This document shows, piece after piece, positions 1-6,190 of a DNA stretch of 8,210 bases. How positions within the stretch are numbered: position 1 is the first letter of the stretch; every line of letters begins with the position of its first letter. This DNA is from Bacteroidota bacterium. Lineage in GTDB: Bacteria > Bacteroidota > Bacteroidia > B-17B0 > Aurantibacillaceae. The notes under the pieces are model-generated. The model was not told where the DNA came from and did not search any database. It was given only the letters and a program-made list of their open reading frames with translations. The stretch lies in NCBI GenBank assembly GCA_025360565.1, contig JANYBY010000269.1, positions 1 to 8,210 on the forward strand. The letters are read 5' to 3'. The position numbers and the translations under genes were made by a program.

Positions 1-117
1 ATTGTAAGCATTAAATTTGCAACAGACAGCTGGCTAGACGTTGGCAATAAAAAAGGAAGTCTTAATTTTTCCAATATCCAAAAAATTTCAAAAATTCTGA
101 TTGATGGCAAAAATTAA
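1..117 (+). CDS. C-terminal end of a probable SixA-family histidine phosphatase (partial)
   Basis: An open frame enters from the window start in frame 1 and stops with TAA at 115-117, giving 38 residues of a C-terminus. The visible piece contains an F-x-x-D-S-W-x-D-V stretch followed by a K-K-G-S-L segment. This resembles the tail I remember for SixA-type phosphohistidine phosphatases of Bacteroidota (F..dsW.di...G.L), which often precede ppk1. The catalytic RHG motif would lie upstream and is not visible, so the family call is inference from a short tail plus context. The reading frame overlaps the ppk start by 14 nt (104-117), which points to one transcript and possible translational coupling. 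It could instead be any unrelated short-tailed protein. I am fairly sure it is coding and only moderately sure of the family. Confidence 0.5.
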   Translation: MVSIKFATDSWLDVGNKKGSLNFSNIQKISKILIDGKN

Positions 118-2215
118 GAAGAAAAAAATTCCTCACATCAACCGTGAGATAAGCTGGCTTTCCTTTAACGAAAGGGTTTTGCAGGAGGCAGCAGATAAAT
201 CAACCCCTTTAATTGAACGTTTAAAGTTTTTGGGCATTTTCAGTAATAACCGCGATGAGTTTTACCGTGTAAGGGTGGCAACTGTTCGCCGCCTTTCGAA
301 ACTTGGCAAAAAAGCGCTTGAGTTTTACGACGAGGATCCGAAAGAATTATTAACCCAGCTACAGCGAAGGGTAATTGAGCAGCAAATTCGTTTTGAAAAT
401 ATTTATCAGGAGTTAATTAATGAGTTGGCCGATGCCAATGTGTTTATTATTAACGAAAAGCAACTTAATTCATCGCAGGGAAAATATGTGCGCGATTATT
501 TCAGTCAGGAAATTATTTCAACCCTTTATCCGGTGATGATAGATGACAGCAAACCTTTTCCGTACATGAAAGACAAGGCCAGTTACATGTATTTAAAGCT
601 GGAATCGATCGTTATAAAACAAAAAAATAAATACGCGTTGATCGAAATTCCGGCAAAGGCCACCTCGCGTTTTGTGGTGTTACCAAAACAAGCCAACAAA
701 CATTATATTATTTTATTGGATGATGTGATCCGTTTTAACACTGATCAGATCTTTGATGTATTTGGCTACAGAACAGTTGAATCGTACAACATAAAATTAA
801 CGCGCGATGCTGAGTTAGAAATGGACAACGACGTGAGCAAAAGCATGATCGAAAAGATCTCGAAAAGTGTAAAGGCCCGTAAACAGGGCTTACCCGTTCG
901 TTTTGTGTACGATGCCGCCATGCCTAACGATATGTTAAAGTACATTATGAAGAAATTAGGGATGGCAAAAAAAGACAACGCGATACCCGGCGGGCGTTAT
1001 CATAATTTTAAAGATTTTATGAATTTCCCTGACCTGGCTGATAAATCACTTGTTTACAATCATCCTACGCCGTTACAACATAAATATTTGATCAATAATC
1101 AATTCACCACTATTAAAGTAATTAAACAAAAAGATATTTTATTACATTATCCTTACCATACCTACAATCATATTATAGATCTGTTACGAGAAGCCTCTAT
1201 AGATCCGAAAGTTGACAGTGTAAAAATTACCTTGTACCGCCTGGCCGATTCGTCGCGCATTGCCAACGCGCTTATTAACGCTGTTAAGAACGGAAAAAAA
1301 GTGACCGTGCTTGTTGAGTTGCAGGCCAGGTTTGACGAGGAGAATAATATTTATTGGGCCAATAAAATGCAGGAAGAAGGTGCACGGGTTATTTTTGGTG
1401 TACCCGGTTTAAAAGTACATTCCAAACTAATTTTGATCGGTACCAAAGAAAACGGCAAAACAATTAATTACGCGCACATTGGCACCGGAAACTTTAATGA
1501 AAAAACCGCCAGGGTGTATACCGATTTTTCGTTGCTCACTGCCGACAAACAAATTGCCGATGATATTAGCAAAGTGTTTGATTTTTACGAAAACAATTTT
1601 AAAATATTTGATTTTAAACAATTATTGGTAGCGCCATTCTTTATGCGTAAAGAATTGATACAATTGATAAATAAAGAAATTCATTTTGCAAAGAATAAGA
1701 AAAAAGCGAGCGTGATCCTAAAAATGAACAGTCTTGTGGATAAAGAAATGATCGAAAAATTATATGAAGCGAGTAAAGCCGGAGTTCAGATAACGCTTAT
1801 TATTCGCGGCGCTTGTTCGTTGGTAACGGAGCTGGAAGGCTGGAGTGATAACATTACAGCTTACAGTATTGTGGATAAATATTTAGAGCACACAAGGGTA
1901 TTTATTTTTCATAATAACGGCCATGAAAAAATGTTCTTGTCTTCGGCCGACTGGATGAGCCGGAACCTGGATAGCAGAAGCGAAGTGGCGGTTCCCATTC
2001 ACAGTCCCGAAATACGCAAACAAATAAAAGACATTATTAATATTCAATTAAGCGGCAATACCAAAGTGCGTATAATTGACCGTAAACAAGAAAACGCCTA
2101 TAAACCCCGCAAAGCAAAAGATAAAATTATTAGGGTGCAGGATGAAGTTTACAATTACTTGAAAAAAGACAACGAAAAACACGCATTGTTAAACAAAAAA
2201 CTAATTTATAACTGA
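104..2215 (+). CDS. ppk1: Polyphosphate kinase 1
   Basis: PPK1 reversibly transfers the gamma phosphate of ATP to a growing inorganic polyphosphate chain. The 703-residue protein is near the E. coli length (688). The N-terminal domain carries S-W-L-S-F-N-E-R-V-L-Q-E-A-A and S-N-N-R-D-E-F; Asn49 matches the E. coli nucleotide-binding Asn45. The phospholipase D-like C-terminal half holds ELQARFDEE (Arg409, matching the metal-site Arg405). It also has GLKVHSKL with His439, equivalent to the autophosphorylated His435, and YAHIGTGNFNEKTARVYTD with His458 and Tyr472. DKYLEH follows with His596, equivalent to His592. All catalytic residues are therefore present. I chose ATG at 104; a TTG directly before it at 101 would add one residue. 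No Shine-Dalgarno sequence is visible. It overlaps the upstream frame by 14 nt and the downstream ppx by 1 nt (TGATG at 2213-2217), as expected for an operon. The lysine-rich N-terminus (residues 2-9) is longer than in E. coli. Confidence 0.97.
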   Translation: MAKIKKKKIPHINREISWLSFNERVLQEAADKSTPLIERLKFLGIFSNNRDEFYRVRVATVRRLSKLGKKALEFYDEDPKELLTQLQRRVIEQQIRFENIYQELINELADANVFIINEKQLNSSQGKYVRDYFSQEIISTLYPVMIDDSKPFPYMKDKASYMYLKLESIVIKQKNKYALIEIPAKATSRFVVLPKQANKHYIILLDDVIRFNTDQIFDVFGYRTVESYNIKLTRDAELEMDNDVSKSMIEKISKSVKARKQGLPVRFVYDAAMPNDMLKYIMKKLGMAKKDNAIPGGRYHNFKDFMNFPDLADKSLVYNHPTPLQHKYLINNQFTTIKVIKQKDILLHYPYHTYNHIIDLLREASIDPKVDSVKITLYRLADSSRIANALINAVKNGKKVTVLVELQARFDEENNIYWANKMQEEGARVIFGVPGLKVHSKLILIGTKENGKTINYAHIGTGNFNEKTARVYTDFSLLTADKQIADDISKVFDFYENNFKIFDFKQLLVAPFFMRKELIQLINKEIHFAKNKKKASVILKMNSLVDKEMIEKLYEASKAGVQITLIIRGACSLVTELEGWSDNITAYSIVDKYLEHTRVFIFHNNGHEKMFLSSADWMSRNLDSRSEVAVPIHSPEIRKQIKDIINIQLSGNTKVRIIDRKQENAYKPRKAKDKIIRVQDEVYNYLKKDNEKHALLNKKLIYN

Positions 2216-3108
2216 TGGTCTTTGCCGCAATAGATATAGGAAGTAACGCCATACGTTTACTTTTTTGCCGGGTTACTACCTTAGATGGCAAAGCTCACTA
2301 CAGTAAAGAAGAACTCATTCGAATGCCCGTGCGTTTAGGTGAAGATGTTTTTTTACACGGTAAAATTTCGGAAGTTAAGGCAGATAAACTAGTTACCTCC
2401 TTAAAGGGATTCGGTGAGCTGATAAAAGCTTATGGTGTAGAAAGCTTTAAAGCAATTGCTACCAGTGCCATGCGCGATGCCACTAACGGAAACGAAATAA
2501 TTGAAAGGATAAAGAACGAAACCGGGCTTATAGTAGAGATCATTGATGGGAAGCGGGAAGCTTCTTTGGTATTTTCCAATCACATTGAGCAGATCTTAAA
2601 TCCGAAATACGCGTATTTATACATTGATGTTGGTGGCGGAAGCACTGAGTTAACTTTGTATTACGACAGCCGGGTAATTGCCGCACGCTCATTTAATATT
2701 GGCACAGTGCGCATGCTCTTGGAAAAAGTGGATAAGAATGAGTGGGAAGAAATGAAAGCGTGGGTAAAGAAAAATACTTACGGTATTCATCCTTTGTTCG
2801 GTATTGGATCGGGCGGCAACATTAATAAGATCTTTAAAATGAGCGGTAAAAAAGAAACCAAACATTTAAGCTACGATAAATTAAAAGGGCTCTACGAAAT
2901 GATCTCCTCTTACACCTATCAGGAAAGGATAGAGCGGTTAGATCTTAAACCAGATAGAGCCGATGTTATTTTACCCGCCGCCAAAATATTTTTAAGCGTA
3001 ATGAAAAACGCGGGGATAGAAAAAGTATTTGTGCCTCAAATAGGCTTGTCTGATGGGCTTGTACACGAGATGTATGAAAAAATGCTTGCGAAAAAATTAG
3101 CCAAGTAA
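2215..3108 (+). CDS. ppx: Exopolyphosphatase, short Ppx/GppA family
   Basis: This family removes terminal phosphate from polyphosphate, and some members also hydrolyse pppGpp. The 297-residue protein has the ASKHA (actin-like) fold motifs in order. The first phosphate loop is AAIDIGSNAIRLL (residues 4-16). ATSAMRDATN lies near residues 82-91. G-K-R-E-A at 112-116 places Glu115 at the likely catalytic base. The second loop is DVGGGSTEL (138-146), and GIGSGGN spans 196-202. It ends after the two actin-like domains and lacks the C-terminal HD-like region that makes E. coli PPX about 513 residues. Short forms of this kind are usual in several phyla, so this is not a truncation. The ATG at 2215 overlaps the ppk stop by one base, indicating translational coupling, so synthesis and degradation of polyphosphate are probably co-expressed. 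Whether polyphosphate or pppGpp is the preferred substrate cannot be read from sequence; the adjacent ppk favours polyphosphate. Confidence 0.93.
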   Translation: MVFAAIDIGSNAIRLLFCRVTTLDGKAHYSKEELIRMPVRLGEDVFLHGKISEVKADKLVTSLKGFGELIKAYGVESFKAIATSAMRDATNGNEIIERIKNETGLIVEIIDGKREASLVFSNHIEQILNPKYAYLYIDVGGGSTELTLYYDSRVIAARSFNIGTVRMLLEKVDKNEWEEMKAWVKKNTYGIHPLFGIGSGGNINKIFKMSGKKETKHLSYDKLKGLYEMISSYTYQERIERLDLKPDRADVILPAAKIFLSVMKNAGIEKVFVPQIGLSDGLVHEMYEKMLAKKLAK

Positions 3109-3120
3109 TACCAACTTAAT

Positions 3121-3924
3121 TTGCATTTTAATTGCTTTATAAACTTCATTTCGTTTGGCCTTACCGATGCCATTGATATTTTATTGGTAGCCGTTATTCT
3201 TTACATTGTGTATAATTTGGTAAAAGGCACTTCGGCCATTACTATTTTTGCGGGACTCGCTTTTATTTATTTGGCCTACATTATTATTACGGCGTTCGAC
3301 CTAAAATTACTTTCATCCATTCTCGGCAAGTTTGTAAATGTGGGCGTTATTTTGATCATGATCATTTTTCAGCAGGAGATTCGCAAATTTTTACTTTACA
3401 TTGGCTCAAACGAATTTTTGCGTAACATTAAATGGAAGAATATTTTTCTGCTTAATTTTTCGGCTTCACAAGCAAACGAAATTATTTTAGATATTGAGGA
3501 AGTTGCAAAAGCCTGTTTTAATATGGGTTCCACAAAAACCGGTGCTCTTATTGTTATTGCCCGTAAAACCGATCTTAAATTTTATGTAAATACGGGAGAT
3601 ATAATAGACTCAGGGCTTTCGAGCAGAATGCTTGAAAATATTTTTTACAAAAATTCGCCCTTGCACGACGGAGCTGTAATTTTAAAAGACAATCGCATTT
3701 TGGCCGCGCGATGCGTTTTACCCGTAACTGAAAAAGAAAATTTTCCGGCACATTACGGTATGCGCCACAGAGCGGCCGTAGGTATTACCGAAAACACCGA
3801 TGCCCTGGCAATAAGCGTGAGTGAACAAACCGGCGAGGTTTCGCTGACGTTTAACGGAGAAATAAATGCTAACCTTACAAAAGAAAAACTTGTTTTTTTG
3901 TTGGAGAAGAACCTGAATATTTGA
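3121..3924 (+). CDS. cdaA: Membrane diadenylate cyclase (CdaA/DacA type)
   Basis: This enzyme condenses two ATP molecules into the second messenger c-di-AMP at the inner membrane. Three hydrophobic segments (about residues 17-34, 39-58 and 67-83) lead into IFQQEIRKFLL, the typical linker to the DAC catalytic domain. That domain contains L-H-D-G-A (182-185, catalytic Asp183) and R-H-R-A-A (215-219), the two signature motifs, as well as LPVTE and a V-S-E-Q-T-G segment. Length (267) matches B. subtilis CdaA (about 273). The start appears to be TTG at 3121: an in-frame stop lies at 3106-3108, and no ATG or GTG occurs in this frame before the first membrane segment, which begins a few residues after the usual family start. 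The gene lies 12 nt after ppx on the same strand, so it is probably co-transcribed with the polyphosphate genes. In many bacteria the neighbours are instead cdaR-like or folP genes, and neither is visible here. Confidence 0.95.
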   Translation: MHFNCFINFISFGLTDAIDILLVAVILYIVYNLVKGTSAITIFAGLAFIYLAYIIITAFDLKLLSSILGKFVNVGVILIMIIFQQEIRKFLLYIGSNEFLRNIKWKNIFLLNFSASQANEIILDIEEVAKACFNMGSTKTGALIVIARKTDLKFYVNTGDIIDSGLSSRMLENIFYKNSPLHDGAVILKDNRILAARCVLPVTEKENFPAHYGMRHRAAVGITENTDALAISVSEQTGEVSLTFNGEINANLTKEKLVFLLEKNLNI

Positions 3925-3930
3925 GGATGA

Positions 3931-3959
3931 AGGAGGCAAGACCAAAAGGAGTCAAGACC
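3931..3959 (+). repeat. Imperfect tandem repeat, 13-nt core with 16-nt period
   Basis: AGGAGGCAAGACC at 3931-3943 recurs as AGGAGTCAAGACC at 3947-3959, with 12 of 13 bases identical. The repeat is purine-rich, starts six bases after the cdaA stop codon and ends just before the candidate slyD promoter. Each copy contains an AGGAG that looks like a Shine-Dalgarno sequence, but no suitable start codon follows at the usual distance, so I read it as a short intergenic repeat and not a ribosome binding site. Confidence 0.55.
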
Positions 3960-3961
3960 GT

Positions 3962-3992
3962 TTGCAAGAAAAAAATTAAATTCTTATTTTCG
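3962..3992 (+). promoter_or_regulatory. Candidate Bacteroidota-type promoter for slyD
   Basis: TTG at 3962-3964 and TATTTTCG at 3985-3992 are separated by 20 nt. They match the Bacteroidota -33 element TTG and -7 element TAnnTTTG with one mismatch in the latter. Transcription would start around 3996-4000, leaving an AT-rich leader of roughly 10-15 nt before the ATG at 4011. The short A-rich leader without a Shine-Dalgarno sequence is common in this phylum. This is consensus matching only. Confidence 0.45.
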
Positions 3993-4010
3993 TACTTCAA
4001 AAAAATTAAT

Positions 4011-4523
4011 ATGCAAATTTCAGAAGACACAGCGGTATCCGTATCCTACTACTTAACCGCGAATAAAAATAATCAACCCGAAGAATTAATTGAGCAAACC
4101 ACACCCGATAAACCATTTGTATTTTTATTCGGCTTTGGTGGCGTATTGCCCGATTTTGAAACCAACTTAAACGGAAAACAAAAAGGTGATAAGTTTGATT
4201 TTAAAATTGCCGCTAAAGATGGTTATGGTTTATTTGAAAAAGATTATTTGGTGCAAGTGAACCGACAGGCCTTTATGGTGGATGGTAAATTTGACGACGA
4301 ACGCGTAAAATTAGGTGAAGACATTGAAATGCACGATGCCGATGGCAATCAGCTTATTGGAAAAGTAAAACAAATAACTGATGATTTTGTTGAAATGGAT
4401 TTTAACCATCCGCTTGCAGGTTTTGATTTGCATTTTATTGGTGAAGTATTAGAAGTAAGAGCCGCCTCGAAAGAGGAATTAGACCACGGACACATTCATG
4501 GTCCTCACGGGCATCATCATTAA
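4011..4523 (+). CDS. slyD: SlyD-type FKBP peptidyl-prolyl cis-trans isomerase
   Basis: SlyD-type proteins catalyse proline cis-trans isomerisation and act as folding chaperones; the His-rich tail of many members binds nickel or other metals. The 170-residue protein shows the split FKBP domain: the first part covers about residues 1-72, including F-L-F-G-F-G-G-V-L-P-D-F-E and D-G-Y-G. An insert-in-flap chaperone domain follows at about 75-128, then the family signature NHPLAG at 132-137 returns to the FKBP fold. The tail DHGHIHGPHGHHH (158-170) has seven histidines in 13 residues. I chose ATG at 4011 because family similarity begins there. An in-frame ATG at 3927 would add 28 mostly basic residues with no FKBP resemblance, and it lies across the tandem repeat and candidate promoter. 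The protein is probably cytoplasmic, as no signal peptide is seen. The 86-nt gap and promoter-like sequence suggest it can be transcribed independently of cdaA. Confidence 0.94.
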   Translation: MQISEDTAVSVSYYLTANKNNQPEELIEQTTPDKPFVFLFGFGGVLPDFETNLNGKQKGDKFDFKIAAKDGYGLFEKDYLVQVNRQAFMVDGKFDDERVKLGEDIEMHDADGNQLIGKVKQITDDFVEMDFNHPLAGFDLHFIGEVLEVRAASKEELDHGHIHGPHGHHH

Positions 4524-4543
4524 TTCAAAAGATTTCTCGCAAT

Positions 4544-4679
4544 AACGTAAAGTACGCCTAGACAACATCGACATGCTGTTGCTTCAATTCCTCGGCATAA
4601 ACTACGGAAGCATCAGTTCTTAGCGAAGATTAGCAACTGACCAGAAAAGATTCTTCCTTCGTAAGAATGACTTTACGTT
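4544..4679. repeat. Palindromic intergenic element with 10-nt terminal inverted repeats
   Basis: AACGTAAAGT at 4544-4553 and ACTTTACGTT at 4670-4679 are perfect inverted repeats enclosing a 116-nt interior. Inside are three smaller inverted repeats: CAACA/TGTTG (4563-4567 and 4577-4581), TCAGTT/AACTGA (4613-4618 and 4635-4640), and ATTCTT/AAGAAT (4650-4655 and 4663-4668). The last, with its flanks GATTCTTCCTTCG...AGAATGAC, resembles a dispersed hairpin repeat I recall from intergenic regions of Bacteroidota and other phyla. No coding potential is seen. The element sits between convergent slyD and the efflux gene. The hairpin at 4650-4668 is followed by CTTTTC on the minus strand and by a short T run (4678-4682) on the plus strand, so it could weakly terminate either gene. 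Identity as a REP/MITE-like copy is inference. Confidence 0.5.
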
Positions 4680-4700
4680 TTTGGAGGGTCTCCTGCCATT

Positions 4701-4742
4701 TCCTCGTCTTACTTCCCTTATCTCCTCCGACTAGTTTCCCTT
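4701..4742 (-). repeat. Degenerate direct repeat in a purine-rich (minus strand) gene flank
   Basis: TCCTCGTCTTACTTCCCTT at 4701-4719 is imperfectly repeated at 4723-4742, about 15 of 20 aligned positions agreeing with small gaps. On the minus strand it reads as a purine-rich tract beginning 11 nt after the stop codon of the outer-membrane efflux gene. Its make-up (AGGA, AAGAC, GGGAA words) resembles the purine-rich repeat at 3931-3959, which also directly follows a stop codon. No function can be assigned. Confidence 0.35.
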
Positions 4743-4753
4743 TAGCAAGCCCT

Positions 4754-6190
4754 TTAATTCCATCCGCCGCCCAATGCACGATAAGTTTTAACCCGTGCAT
4801 TCATCTGCTGCATTTTGGTCTCCACTAATTCAAATCGTGCTTCAAGCGCATCGCGCTGCGTTAATAATACCTCCATATAATCTGCACGGGCCGATTTAAA
4901 AAGGTTGCTTGAAATAGTGATCGACTCGTTAAGCGCTTGCACCTGCTTCGATTTAAGGTCATAGCTTTTTTTCAGATTACTGATGTTAGAAAGCTGATTG
5001 GCAACTTCAATATACGCGTTTAAAATAGTGCGTTCATAATTGTAAACGGCTTGAATCTGTTTTGAAGTTGCAGAATAATAAGTTGCCTTTATCGCGTTCC
5101 TGTTAATGAGAGGAGCCATTAAACTTCCCGACAGCCAATAGATCAATGATTGCGGCGTTGTTACAAAAAATTTGGGGCTAAACGCATTGTAACCTACACC
5201 CGCGGTAATATTAAAGGAAGGATAAAAATTAGCTTTTGCCACACTTATATCCAGCTTGCTTGCCGCCAATTGTTGTTCGGCGCGTTTAATATCGGGCCGG
5301 TTTTGTAATAGTTGCGAGGGAATACCGGAATGAATAGTGTCGGGCACCAACTCAGAAAACGTCTGAGAATTTCTTATCACAGGTTGAGGAAATCTTCCCA
5401 CCAAAAAATTAATTCTATTCTCGGTTTCTATTATTTTTTGCGTAAGGTAATATTGGCGACTTTGGTTCTTTAACACCTCAGCCTCAAACCTGCGCACAGC
5501 TAACTCGGTAACCCGGGCAGATTGTTTTTCAAGTCTAACAATTTCAAGAGAGTTTTGATAAAGTTCAATATTCTTTTTTAATATTTCCAACTGGTTGTCA
5601 AGTGCCATTAATTCGTAATACGAATTCGCAATTTCGGAGATCAGGTTTGTAACCATAAAATTTTTCCCCTCAATGGTAGACAAATAAGTAAAAACCGCGG
5701 ATTTTCGAGAGTTGCGCAATTTTTTCCAAATATCTACTTCCCACGAAATATTTGCAGCTAAAATATAATTTGGTAAAACCTCAGGAACTTTTTGATCAGG
5801 TGTAATAAGGTTGGCATCATCACTCGCTCCTCGGCTTGTGTACTTGCCCACTTTTTCAACGCCTGCACCGGCACCTACACCTAATGAAGGTAAATATGCA
5901 CCTTTGCGTGCCTTTACCTCAAAGTTGGCAAGATTAATTTCCTGCAGCACAATGTTTAATTCTTGATTATTTTTCAGGGCAATATCTATTAGACCCTCAA
6001 GATTTGGATCGGTAAAAAACTCCTTCCATTTTTTCTTAGCCGTGTTAAGGGTATCGGCAGAGTTGTTGTAACTTACAGGAACAGTTTTATTCTCTGCCTT
6101 CTGCGTTAAATTAGACGGCAAATTGCACGCGTTATAAATTATTATAACTGCGGTTATTCCAATACCATTTAATATTTTTTTAGTGTTCAT
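4754..6190 (-). CDS. NodT/OprM-family outer-membrane efflux lipoprotein
   Basis: This is the outer-membrane channel (TolC-like, OprM/NodT branch) of a tripartite RND pump. A short basic start (MNTKK) precedes a hydrophobic stretch and a lipobox-like Y-N-A-C, placing the lipidated Cys at residue 22. Position -3 is Tyr where Leu is usual, so the lipobox is atypical. Two outer-membrane efflux (OEP) repeats follow, roughly residues 60-245 and 265-470. Typical landmarks are W-E-V-D-I-W-K-K-L-R (beta-barrel strand region of repeat 1), LLQNRPDIKRAEQQLAASKLDI and F-Y-P-S-F-N-I-T-A-G at the start of repeat 2, and a closing Y-R-A-L-G-G-G-W. I chose ATG at 6190 (478 residues); GTG at 6199 would add three residues. 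The start overlaps the RND pump stop by 11 nt, so the two are translated from one message. The 478-residue length is normal for the family, and no frameshift is apparent. Substrates cannot be predicted. Confidence 0.93.
   Translation of the reverse strand: MNTKKILNGIGITAVIIIYNACNLPSNLTQKAENKTVPVSYNNSADTLNTAKKKWKEFFTDPNLEGLIDIALKNNQELNIVLQEINLANFEVKARKGAYLPSLGVGAGAGVEKVGKYTSRGASDDANLITPDQKVPEVLPNYILAANISWEVDIWKKLRNSRKSAVFTYLSTIEGKNFMVTNLISEIANSYYELMALDNQLEILKKNIELYQNSLEIVRLEKQSARVTELAVRRFEAEVLKNQSRQYYLTQKIIETENRINFLVGRFPQPVIRNSQTFSELVPDTIHSGIPSQLLQNRPDIKRAEQQLAASKLDISVAKANFYPSFNITAGVGYNAFSPKFFVTTPQSLIYWLSGSLMAPLINRNAIKATYYSATSKQIQAVYNYERTILNAYIEVANQLSNISNLKKSYDLKSKQVQALNESITISSNLFKSARADYMEVLLTQRDALEARFELVETKMQQMNARVKTYRALGGGWN

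Noticed and set aside
766..978. Minus-strand open frame inside ppk1, and similar ones at 1427-1621, 2401-2583 and 3718-3945
   Set aside because: They are antisense to intact conserved genes with no family resemblance, so they are treated as chance frames.
3116..3123. TTAATTTG resembling a -7 promoter box before cdaA
   Set aside because: Transcription would begin downstream of the TTG start codon, and no suitable in-frame start follows before the first membrane segment. The 12-nt gap argues for read-through from ppx.
3927..4010. N-terminal extension of the SlyD-type protein from ATG 3927 or TTG 3921
   Set aside because: The extra residues are basic and low in complexity, have no FKBP resemblance, and lie over the tandem repeat and a promoter-like sequence; family similarity starts at ATG 4011.
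4683..4693. GGAG-GGT-CTCC hairpin as an intrinsic terminator
   Set aside because: The stem is only 4 bp and the T run (4678-4682) lies before it on the plus strand; on the minus strand an A run follows, so neither orientation gives a proper terminator.
4524..4753. CRISPR array, tRNA or small gene in the convergent intergenic gap
   Set aside because: The repeats are inverted or degenerate and not regularly spaced, no tRNA cloverleaf features were seen, and there is no convincing open frame.
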